Origin: Acanthacorydalis orientalis
Lineage: Eukaryota; Arthropoda; Insecta; Megaloptera; Corydalidae
DNA length: 64,000 nt
Direction: 5' to 3'
Assembly (NCBI GenBank): GCA_034766995.1
Contig: CM068313.1
Span: forward strand, 1,638,501 to 1,702,500
The translations under genes and the position numbers were made by a program. Of this stretch, positions 1-12,500 are shown piece by piece. Positions within the stretch are counted from its first letter, which is position 1; each line of letters opens with the position of its first letter. Under the pieces are notes generated by a model. That model was not told where the DNA came from and made no database searches. It saw nothing but the letters and a program-made list of their open reading frames with translations.

Positions 1-2515
1 CTGTCAAACGAAGTTTCTTCCAATACAGTACACGTATCCATCACCGAAAACTAGAGACGCCAATATCTATTTCGTAATCTATCCTGCTACAATGGTGTCT
101 GACACGTCTTCATATCTGTTTTAATGTCGTTTCGTTCTCCGGTCATGACTTAGCGGTACCGTTTATGGATGATTACCGTCGGCTGGGTACCCCCCAACAT
201 ACGCTTCGTTCTATCTAGGATTACATTTAAAAAAAAAATGTGCGAGGGAAAAACATGTATACATATAAATAAATATACGTTATATTATATTGATGCGTAG
301 TTATTTTGTCATTTTTTATAAATTATTTTCAGAGAGCCAATACAAATGTTTTTTTTAATATGTTTTTCATCATCACTTATCGATTACAGTAATAATTAAT
401 TATTTAATTAATAATAAGAAGAGAAACATCGATACAGAATTAAGAATAATCACATGCACCTTACAAACACTGATAATAATATTAATTCATATAAATAATA
501 ATAATCATAACTATTACAATAGTAATTAATTAATAATGAATCATCGATATCATCAATTGTACCACACCTACAGCATAAAAATACTAATTAAGAGAGAGAG
601 ACTGTGAGTATGTATTGTGCACGGATGCGCACATGCGTCACGTAACGTGCGTGCGGATCCGTCGCTCGCGTGTCTACACATTTTATTTACATGGTCCTGT
701 CGTGGAAAACGATCGGAGAGCGGAGGCCAGAAGCTGCACCGAAGCGAAGATGATGAAATTCGTTGAATATTCGCGAAGTAGAGCCGTTAATGGGACCAGT
801 GTCCCTATCGTTAGTGAGACAGAAAGAAATGGCTGAGAGAGATAGAACACGCGCGACTGTTTTCCATCGGAACTTAGAATAATAAACGGGTGGAAGAAAG
901 TGGACCTCTGTTCTGAACAGAACGAACGAACGGGAAAAGAAATCGCTGCCACGTCTCTCGGGCGGTTCACATAAACTGAACAGACCCGTGCGGACAGAAG
1001 TGGAGAAGAAGACGATCGCGTACCACTCCTCACCTCATCCGGCGAGACGATCTCTTAGAACGGGCGACGCACGCGACGGCGAACGTCTCTCCCGAAATCG
1101 TCAGTATCCGACCGTTTCTCCCGATCGAGACGAAACGGCCGAACTGAACGAACATGACGCACGCCTGAAGAACTGGTACAATTGCAACCATCCGGGTCTG
1201 TCGAGAGGCGGATTCAAAACTGTTTATTGAAAAAAGGTTTTCACTTTGACCGTTAATATTTCAGCGAATACGACAAACATCAAACTAAGAAATAATTTGA
1301 ACGTTACTACCAACAACTAGCAATTATACATGTAATAAGACCCGTGTTATATGACACTGAAATATTAGAGTAATTCACAAAGTTGGCGTGTACTCGTATA
1401 TAATTTGTGTTCTTCGATTATCATTTAACAAACACCATAATCAAGGAGGCTATAAGAATGAGACCGAACTCTGGTATTGGGGGGCAACGAAAAACGGTTG
1501 TTTGAGTTTCAGTCGGTGACTTCTGCGCGAAACGCACTACGCATTGAAAAACACGTGACCGAGATTGTTATATGGTGTGGTTGTATAGTACCGAGACACG
1601 CACCAATGACACACGCGATGACATTGTACGCATTTCCCTTCGCGCAGAAGCCCCTTAATTCTACTACTAGCGTCGCCATCCGATTTCCGAATTTCATAAA
1701 TTGACTACATTAGGCAATCGGGCGAATTCCGTCTCCTTCTTATATCCTTCTTGACTATAATTGTAATGCATGGCATTCGCTTTTACGCACTCGTGTAGTT
1801 TTATATTTCTATTTTTGTCTGTTTTTGTCAAACAAACTGCATTTACAGGTTGCATTCATGCCAACGAAAATCAACACGAATATGCTGCTCTCGCTTTTTA
1901 AGTATCAACGTTGTCAACTAACAAACATACTAGTCTGTCGTCTAGCAAGTCATGACATACCGTGATATACTCTGATCATTTGTTATACTTCAGACCATCT
2001 AAACAAGGTTTTTTTTTTGAAAAAAATCTTTCATCGGACAAATATCAAATATAAAAATGGTTTTCGATACCGAAATGGAAATATCTGTAAACTGGCAAAT
2101 TCAATTCAACTTGTTTCGAACTATAGAAGTTTTAATTCGCGGCTGCCTTGATTCTGAAAAAAAAATAAGTTAACACCGAAACTCTTCCACTTAATCTCTA
2201 CATTTCTTGACCGTCAATTGACAACGTTGTACACTTACAACGAACCAAAAATAGTATTGTTGTATAGTTTGTACGTTGCCAACTTTAGGAATATTCCTGA
2301 TTGATACATAACATACAAAAATTCGAAAAACAAGGGTTGAAGCGTTCGGCACAGAAGTAAACGCAACAATGGGTAACATTTACAAAATAATAGAGGAATT
2401 ACTGTATTTCGATCCAAATTTCAGCTCCAATGCTCAAAAAATAATATCTAAATTGATAGTACTTGAGTATAGTTAACTTTTTTAACACTGTACAAGGAAA
2501 GTTAATGTCGGTCTG

Positions 2516-2581
<66 letters not shown>

Positions 2582-3574
2582 CCAGAAGGAAAGTAAAACG
2601 AGTTTGGAATTAAAAATACACGAGTCCGCGTCGACAGAATCTCCAGATGGAAACAACAAAAGGTACCAGTGCTGGTCACTTCATGGCAGACGTGACTTCG
2701 TTGTGGAATCAATTCATGGAACTACCTACGACTAGAACAAAGTACCGAGGAGGTGATTAAACTAGATACCGAATATCGGTACGCAAATATATAAATTGAG
2801 CAAATTTAAATATGGGTTCGCGGCGCGTAACATGAATAGCTGGTTATTCAATCGAGCGACCACGGCGTCGTCGTACACGCCGGTTCGAACGACGAACGGG
2901 CGCGTACGTTCCAGTCTTTTGAGTGCATGTCAAATGTCTGCTGCAAAAACATCCGCACACAATTCCTCACGTACGTGTATACGTGTGTGTGTATATGTAT
3001 ATATGTGTGTGTTTGTGTACGGGAAGTTGATTTGTAAACGCATCGAACGCTTTAACAGAACGTAAAGTTTTGAGAAGGCTGCATCGCATTGCAAGTAACA
3101 GTGGTCGATAGTACGAAGCAACAGACGGTTATATCTTTGATATTTTTGAAAAGTACGAAGGGCCATCGATCACAGATCGATCGAAAGACTAAATGAATTT
3201 CGCGCGTCGAATGCAACGGACGGGGATGAAACGGTCTCGAATTTCCATCAGATTCGAACCGATCGTCAGCTCCATTCCACAACGTATGCGACACGCGCCA
3301 CCGTTACGTATAATGCGACCCAGCCGCCATCGCTTGGCCGATAGTACCGTGAGCGCGTCCTAGAAAGTATTACACGAGTCCTACAGGAATGTCTTGTCGA
3401 TTGGTTCTGGATAGAATTCGGAATGTGGTTCAAAGCGACGGCGCGCCGAACGTTCCCGTCTACCGTCCCTCTAATCCGTATCGTCGGCGATCTCCGTCGC
3501 AGTCGAACCCGCGTCTCGTTACCACGGAATCGACGGTTTTACGAAACGTTTGTTTTAATGATTAAGCGCGAGCC
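1..3574. other. Intergenic stretch downstream of the coronin gene, no supported CDS
   Basis: No protein I recognise lies here. Bases 230-600 are AT-rich. Bases 600-1230 and about 2800-3560 are CpG-rich and moderately GC-rich, unlike the surroundings. The part next to 3575 is expected to include the 3' UTR of the minus-strand coronin gene. The 600-1230 block could be a 5' exon or promoter of a gene off the left edge. Short open frames on both strands lack any recognisable motif. A (TA)n tract lies at 2519-2575 and a TG-rich tract at about 2980-3020. Confidence 0.5.
2519..2575. repeat. (TA)n microsatellite
   Basis: An uninterrupted run of about 28 TA dinucleotides, ending in TATG. It explains the short Tyr-Ile-repeat open frames on the minus strand, which are not genes. 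Confidence 0.95.
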
Positions 3575-6500
3575 TCAGTCGTCCCATTCCTTTTCGTCGA
3601 CGCCCTCCATGTCGTCCTGTTCGAGCTTCAGGTTCACCTCGAGCAGACTACTCACAGACTTTTGAATCTGAAAACAGAGCGCGGCGGCGCGGTTCTCGTT
3701 TGCTGTCTATCGATTCCGGCGCATGCGTTCGCGAAGCGGGACGAGCAACCGAAAACGGCAGATCGACGAAGCGGGGATCGCGTGTCGGCGAAAAAGAAAC
3801 AAGCTCGGAGTGTTGTGGGACGGGGACGGGACGGCGGAAGTCGGGGAGAAGCGAATAAAATAAAGAAAATAAAATAAAATGGCGCGTAGACCACTGAATC
3901 ACCTGTTCCTGTTTGGATTTTGTCTGATCCGCGATCCACTCGAATTTGTTAAACGGATGCGCGGCGACCGAAAACGCGCCGGCGACCCTTTTATCGGATG
4001 ATTTCGGTCTGTCAGACGGATTCGGGTGTCCTTGCGTGCCTGATACTACAAACGAGCCGAAAACAAACAAAAGTAGGTACACATCCACCGAAAATTGTCT
4101 AGGGTGACAGAGAAATAAGAGAGAGCGAAAATAATAAATGAGCGAAATAAAATGGAACAGCGGTAGAAATGGACATCTGATGCGGCATGCGATAGATGGC
4201 GGTGAAGTGAAAACTACACATCATGATTCGCGCGAATGGGTGTATACGTGCGTCTCACTCACACGCACACACTCACGCGTATACAATTATTTTCTCGCAA
4301 CAATGATTTCACTTAAATCACTATTAATATAATTATTGTCTTAAAATCTAAAATATATCTGATGGTACCAATTAACAATAGTTTCAATTCAAAAAAAAAA
4401 AATTGACTTCTCTTAACTGAATTCCTTTAGATTACTCTTTAAGTATTCTGCTACTAGAATACAGAATTTAAACGTTTTTGGATCCTTTAAGTATCATCTA
4501 CTCTCGGACATGATTATATTTTAATAAGTAAGATAATTGGGTTAAACAGTGACTAACACTTCAATGTTAAAATTACTATTAACTCTTATTTATTATCTGT
4601 CGGTATGAAGTTTTCTTGAGAGATCCATTTAAGTAATTGTTTTACATGGCATGCGGGCTAACGATAATTTAAGAACTACGCGTTACATAATTAAGAGTCA
4701 GTTGTACGTACTTGTACCTAAATCAATTTTTTTTTTGAACCGTATTCTATAATGTGTTTCGTAAGTTTGTACAAAAATTCAGGGATCTAAAAGGGATAAC
4801 AAGGGCTTCATACACATGTGGAATCAGACTTTTAATTAAAAAAAATACTAACAGCATGTTTTGCTTTTCTGTTATAGTGAAAATGAATTTTAGATTAAGT
4901 AGGCTTTGTTATTTTACGTAAAAAAACAAACAAACAACGATTCATTAAAAAAATCAAAAGCATTAAATAAATTTAAAGTACAGGTTTTCAAAATACTTTA
5001 CTCTTATTAAAACAAATTTCACTTCAACTTTGTGAAGACACTCATAAATGCTCTCAAATGTCTACTCAGTCAATTATATTCAATAAACAACAGTTAAAAA
5101 ACGGCTGTGTTATTTTCTGTCTGCACGACAACTACCTGCCTACTTGTGCTTATTTGAATTCTTCTTGTTGTGAATAGTGAGCTATGCTCATAATCTACTT
5201 ATTGTTTGTGAAATATTTGCGCATGGGTCACTGACTAGATGACACTTGCGCGTTGCGAATTCATGTACTACTAGATATCTAGTCACGTTCAATCAAGTTA
5301 TTAAGAATAAGTTAAACACGGACGACTAGATCTTGTAGTATATTAGACAGTACTGATAAGTGAAACGTAGTTGCATTATTTAGTAAAAGATTATGAGCAT
5401 GGCCTACGTCTCTTAATGATATTTTTTTACGATTTTGCAGTTTCGATTTTCAATTTCAAATCTGCAGCTTTGGCTCACAAAAAAAATATAAATGCTAATA
5501 AAAGCAAATAAAAAAAAAACAATTTAATACATACGTGTGATCATTTTAAAACGCCTGTAAATGTGCAAATCCTTAAATATTAGCAATTCAAAAATGTACT
5601 CACAGCACTCCATTCCTTCAGGACAAAGGCTGATCCGTGCTGGTCGTCTGCTTTTACCGCTGAACCACTCCTGACTCGTCATCGTCGGCTTCCATGTCAC
5701 GTACGTCGGCGGGAATAAATCGTCTTGGAAAAGTTCCGACTGTAAAAATAAAAGTTTCGTGTATAAAAACGTGGTTACAAGACGGATGGACTTTTTTACC
5801 TTGATTCGCGGAACTGTGAACGATAGAGGTTCGATCGTGTTGTTCGTGAGGCGGAACGCTTTCGCGAATTCAACATTCGCGACATCGCACACGTTCTTCG
5901 GTAAGAACGACAGACCTTGGTGTAATGAATTGCAGCGATGGTGGCTTAACGGGCAGATGTACGGCGCCTCTTCGGTGATTTCAAACGCGTAGATCGTTAA
6001 ATCGCCCTGCATAAAACGGAACGATCGTTAATGTGCAAACCATTCGAATGTTTTGCGCGTGAGTACCTTTCCAGTAAGGAACAACGTCGAGCTGTCCTCG
6101 TCGTAGAATGGAATCAGTATCGCCGGCGATACGTCGAGCCCGACCGTGTTCAGCGGCGATCCAAGATCGTCAGCTCTGAACGCCATGATCTGCCTCTCGG
6201 ACACTTTATCGAAACCGGTGACGACGACGAACGAACCGTCGAGCGCCCACACAACCCGCGCGCCTCTCGTCCCGACCGGTCCTTTTCCTTCGCGGATCGG
6301 CACGTCCGATTTCCTCGGCTCGTACACGCGTATCCGTCCATCCTTGCTGACGGTCGCGCAAGTGTCGCCGATCGGCGACCACGCGAAGCTGAATATCTGC
6401 TCGGAATGACCGCGGAGCACGATCTTTTCGGCGAGATCGCGCAGATCGAACAGACGGACCGTCATGTCGTACGAGCCGGACGCGAGCACGTCCGAAGCGG

Positions 6501-9500
6501 TCGGATGAAACTTCACGAAGTAGATTTTGTCGGCGTGCGCGTCGAGCTGCGAGTCTGGTGTGTTCGTCGGCTCGACGAGACCGCCGTCCGGGATCAGCCA
6601 GAGCCGAATCGTACCGTCGTCGCACGCGACGGCCAGACGGTGCGAATCGAACGGATCCCACGCGAAGTCCATGACGTTCGTGCCGTGGACGAGCGCGGGG
6701 ATGACTCCGTCCGGCAGTTTTCCAGTTTTGGCAAGCTCGAACACGGCTATTTTTCCACCAGGGCCGCTCAAAGGAACAGCGACACGATCCGGGTTCGCTG
6801 AAAGCGAAATGGGGATATGCAATACGGTATAGACGAATAGCAATAGATTAACTCACCTTGGAAGCCGTCGCATTCGCCGGGAATCTGTCTGCTGATGTTG
6901 CGTACGTTCTCGATGTGGAGTGATTTGTGCGCTGGAGTTCCTTTCAGGTGACGAAACTTCGAAACACGGCCTAGAATGGATTTACAATAAGAGATCTTGC
7001 ATATGAGACGTCTGTACTCGCCTCAATTTGCCAGCTGAGCGATCGAGCTACAGATGCAAATCAAGCATTCTACATAAAAAAGAAAAGCCAATCGAGACAA
7101 CAAGCCTAGATCGGTCGATATCTAACTCAAGTAACACAGCAATTATGTTAATACAGCCTTAAATATCCTGTGACCCCAAGAGGGCCACATGGATCCACAT
7201 GGCTGAGAAACGCTGGTCTAGACTCCTACATCGGACAAGAAACATAAACTTTTCAGATAGCACGAAGACAACACGCAATCGAGGACTTGTCGCACGAGAC
7301 TGATAATCGTTGCGTGAAAACCACCTCAACCTTACGTGCAAATCACACTTCGATCATTAAAACACTTACCGAAAACTGTCGAAGTTCGCTTCGGCGTCGG
7401 CGTGACCGCCGGTTCGACCTTCTTGGTCTGCTGCTGTTGTTGCTGTTCGTTCGTCTGTTGTTGTTTCTGATTGTTCGGCAGCACCGTCGCCGTCTTCTTC
7501 TCCTCTTGTTTCGGCGGAACTTCGTCTATCCGTCCTCCTTTAAACGAATCCCTACGTCGCAGCGGCGTCGGCGATCCGCCCGCCTTCTCGGTCTTCGTCG
7601 GCGTCTCCTGCACCGACTGCGACCTATTCTCATACATGCGTCGCCGTTCGGCTATGCTACTCCTCTGCAGCGACGCGCGTTCGAAAGTCCCGACTTTATC
7701 ATCGGCGCCCGAACCCTCGAACCCGTCGACTTCGATCGGTTCGTTCTCCTTCGACGACGTTCTCGTCTCGAAAAGTCTGCGCCGTTCGGCAGTGCTCGGC
7801 GTCTTCGGAACATAACCGGAATCGTTGCTGTTCGCTTCTTCTTCAGTACTAGACGTGTCGCACTTAGTGTCGATCGGTGGCGGCGATGCATCGACGATCG
7901 GTTTCGTGTCGATCGACGGAGTTTTCGGTTTAGCCACGACGACGTCCGCGTCGTCGTTCACAAGCGGAGTCGGTTCAGGGTCGTGGACGCCGTTCGTGTC
8001 TCCGCCGGGCACTGCCGGTACGGAGAACACTTTATCGAACGATTCCTCGTCGTTGAATTTCGGAGGCGTGAACGGTTTCGGACCGAGGCGCGGCTGAAAC
8101 GGCGCAACGTTAAATTAACGTTTGCATTCAAACCGACGGTTTTATCAAAAACTAATACAACAATTATGAACGACGGTAATTACAAACATATAGTTACAAA
8201 ATCTTTTAGTAACCGTTTCCTTTTCTGTATGAAAATAATTAAGCGATCGGTCTTTTTTCACGGTATCAAAAAATATACAAAGAAAATAACAAAGTCATCA
8301 ACAGACAAAAAATGGTGACAACATTTTCAAGCATAACAGGTTGAACGACGCGTCGCTTTTAAAGGTCTGTTCAAAAATACAAAGATGCCTGCACAGACCC
8401 GAGATTTTTTAGGATTTTTCGCCTCAAAGACAGTTTCATCTCTTAGTTCGATACTGGTGGAAATTTTCTAATGAAACTCCATTCAAAATCTCAAAGAATT
8501 ATTATTGACATCTGATGGATTTCACGACGTTTGTTAGATATTTCAGCTGTTTCGATTTGTCTGCCAGACACTTTCTCTACGCCTACTATCCCGAGATTTT
8601 TTCTACAAAATCATTATCTTAGAATCAATGTTCAACAATAACAACAGAGTGATTTAATTGGAAAATTCGTGTAAAAAAAAAACAAATTACAATGATTACT
8701 TTTCAAGTTTACCTAGTTTCGGTGCAAGATTAGTAAACAAACGAATGCCTTTTAAATGAATCGCATCATTTTAAAGAGAAACAAATGCACATCTGATTCA
8801 GTTTGAAAAAACAAGAGAAATCGATACGGTAAACAGGTTCATAGGTGACTGAAATCAGAAATGCTAGAGGCCTCAACAGAAATCTCATGATGTCCTAGAC
8901 TAAACCAGAGATTTTATATGGAGTCTCATGGCGACCAAACCCATTAATTTTCAGCCTCAAAAAAGTATGAAAGTAGTTTTTTGAAAATCTTTTTCCATCG
9001 AAACCCACTGACCAAATGATAAAATGTGTTAAAAGCAGTAAATGCAAGAGAGTCGATTATTTTTAATAAGCGGTTAGTAAAAATAAATACTTTTTGGCAC
9101 TGTGTAGCTAAATTCACTTTCATGAATGAATATTTCACTACCTCATAAACCACGCACTCTTTTTAAAATCAAAAATGTTTAGCAGTTGATCGAACACAGA
9201 CTGTCCATACCTTAACGCTGTGAGAATAGTGGAATTAGCATCGACATGTGACGATCGAACGATCGATAGTCAACTGTTAAACATTTTTGATCGGAAAGAG
9301 AGTACGGTCGGTGGAGATGAGCCAAATTCAATTGTGAAAACGGTTAGTAAGTCATTCTTGATTAGTACAGGAAAAAGCATCAATGCCGTTATATTCCGGT
9401 CGATAGAAATCCGCGATTATACGAGTTCAATCTTTGCGAAACTAGTCAGAGAATGATTGAATTTTCCACTCGGCCCAATAATAACTACTAGCGGTCGATC

Positions 9501-12500
9501 GTCCGCGCCGTACGTCCGTTTCGTGAACGAGGAGTGCACGATCTGTCGATCGTGCATTGTAAAAGGACACACAGACAACAACTACGACACACGATTGAAC
9601 AACAGCGCGCACCTTGTAGCCGCCGCCGAGCGCCGACGCGTTCGGATTGACCGACGTGACGATCGGCGTCGCGGTCGTCCGCGGCCTCGCGATCGGTCTC
9701 GGCATCGACGGATCGTCGCATCCCTCCGATATCGATCCGGTCCTCGACACTCTCGGCAACGGTTTCGGCGGCACCGTCGTCGGGACGATCGGCAACGGCG
9801 GCGGCGGGCTCGACCCGTTGCGGCCGTCCTCGGCGGCGCCGTTCTCTTCGGCGCCCGCGTCGATAACTATCGGCGGTTTCGTCACGACAGGCCTCAGGCT
9901 CACGGACTGCGGTTTCGTCGGTATGATTTTCGGTTGGTACGTCGGCGCCGACGCAGATTTCAGCGCCATCTGCTCGGCGATCTTCTTCAGCTCGGAGAGA
10001 GGGCCCCTGTGCACCTGTCGGGCCGGAGCGGTTCGATATCGATCGGATCTCTCTTTCGATTTTACGACCGGTCGGTTTATACGCAACGGCGTGTGCGAGA
10101 AAGACAGGCACATACACAGAAAACACGGTGCCCGGTATCTCTACACGCAGATCTACTCGGACGCATCTAACTACCGTTTGCATGCGACAACACGAACTGA
10201 CTGTTCTACTGAAGAAATAAAACGACATGCGATAATTGTCAAATTAAAGTATGTAAAAAATTAAAACAATACATGTTAATTAGCTGATAAAAAAGGTATA
10301 ATAACAAGCGGTAAACTGAAAAGGTCGAGCGATAAAGCTTCTAACTTAAAAAAATATCCGAATGACCTTCACATATTCACTCATTAAATACACAGCACGG
10401 ATATTTTTACAATGCAGGTCGTGCATTTCAACAAAATCAGAAGAATTACTTCTCCTGTCCGAAAAAGGAATTCAAGAATTCAACAACTAAAATACACGAG
10501 GAGTGATCAATAAGTACGGTTAATTCCGCCACAAAACGTCACCTAGCGGAAAGACTCAGAACTTCTATACTGTAATTTAACGCTTCCAGTCCGATGGCTC
10601 TAAGACTCTCTGTACCGGTGCAGTAAACTCAGTGTACCGCTAATATTTTTCATGAAAATTACTATTTATGAAGGAATAGGTTTTTAATTAGTTGAACATC
10701 ACTAACGGATCTTTCTAACAATATCGATGAGATTTATATCATAATTGAACCGTAAACGTAAAAAAATGCTCATGAAACGCATCAATCGCATCACGCTTTA
10801 TACTAGTAAGACATATAGCTTGTTTTATCTCATAAAAAAAAGGTTAATTGTATTTTCAACCGAGTAAAGAACTATGACAATCTTTATTTCCCGTTCAAAA
10901 ATAAAAAGTTCAAACAAAGATTTCTAATAAAAGACACAACCGTTTGGACTGAAATAGCCGATAGGCTTAACTTCTATCATATTCCAATAAATATTTTGTA
11001 CAGAAACGTTACTGTTGTACAAAACGACTCGGAAAAAAGGCATGCGGCTTCGCAACAACGATCACAAAATGTTCATGTAGAATCCACTCAACCCATAAAC
11101 ATCTCTAAACGGAATATATTTTATGCTCTGTCGGCATATAATGCAATGAATTTCAGTTAACAGCGCATGTAGTCGAAAAGTCGTTGTAACGTGAACAGAA
11201 ATCGCATCAATTAATTTCTAAACGCCTTGTAATTGACTACTTTCATGCGAATAATTCTACACGGTCAACATGCATCGTATATCAGAATGAAAAAAAACGT
11301 ACAGTGAGTAACAAGTAGATAAACATTCGGTTTTTTTACAGATAATTTCGCAAAACACTGATAAGTCGTTCTCTACAATCGCATACGATAAAATAACGAT
11401 AATTAATTAACTCCCTGACAAAAGACAAAACATAAAATGTGTTTAGGAATCATTTACTGTACAGTTTCAGTAACTTTAACAACCTTTATGGGTGGCATTC
11501 GGCTTATTAGCAACACACTGTACATCAAAATAACGTGTTTACTCTGACAGAGAAGCTTGTTGACGTATTTAGTTCAATTTGATATAATCAGATGATAGTA
11601 GCATGTCCAAAATTAATAAAATTTAGATTAGTACTTTTTTTTAGCGACAAACATTGCATTGCAAATCATGTAGGTGTGCCATACTCATTTTATTATCCCA
11701 AAGATCACTCCTTGAATATTTTGATGATGTATAAAAAAATATCACGACTGATTTCATTTTATTGAAACAAAACAAACTGTAACGTTTATCTAAAAGTCTA
11801 TACCAAGGGTGGGCAAACTGCGGCTCCCAGAGTTGCCCTGTGCGGCTCCCGAGACAATATTCGGCTTCGGTGCCATTTTCCCTAAACTTTTATATTAACT
11901 GTACGTAACAGTATAGTATGTACCAATATTAGAATATTTTATATATAAACGGGTAATTCACATTATTTTTTCAAACATCGGCATGCATTATGTGTCCGAA
12001 CAGCTGTTTAAGGTACCTCTACGGTTATGTCCAATGCTTAAAAAGATAGGAAATTAAACAATTTTTTTAATTATGACTTTCTAAATGCAATAAAACCAAA
12101 TTCGGGACGGGTTGTCGTGTAAATTTTCGAGAAAAGTATCTTTAAAAATGCAACTTTTAACTGCAAAAAATGAAGACTATCAGTTTTCAACGAGTAGAGA
12201 TTAAACAGATTCTACTTTAGTGTGTAGGACTGCTATATAGTTGTATTTTTTATTATTTGTATTAGATCGGTAGGACAATAACTGCGGTTTTGTATATGAA
12301 TTTGAAGGTCATAAACAGCAATTATTTTTCTACCAATCTAATAAATACAATTTTAAAATGATATTTTTTCACTGACTCTTTAATATTCAGAAATGAATGA
12401 AAAGGATTATATGAGGCTCTTTTTATCGAAGAAGTTGCCCAATCCTAATCTATATGTTATAATGAATGCATTTATACTTTGAACTAGAAAGAGTGGATGC

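Noticed and set aside
3648..4088. Minus-strand 146-codon open frame taken whole as a gene
   Set aside because: Only its 3903-4039 part is a coronin exon; the rest is intron read-through.
6031..6801. 256-codon plus-strand open frame
   Set aside because: Antisense of coronin exon 7, whose minus-strand frame has clear WD40 content.
7287..8318. 343-codon plus-strand open frame rich in Arg/Leu
   Set aside because: Antisense shadow of the coronin linker exon 7370-8093; the residues simply mirror its Gln/Pro/Thr codons.
10501..10640. Less AT-rich stretch starting gagtgatcaataagtacgg, reminiscent of a transposon end
   Set aside because: No matching second end and no coding remnant; resemblance from memory only.
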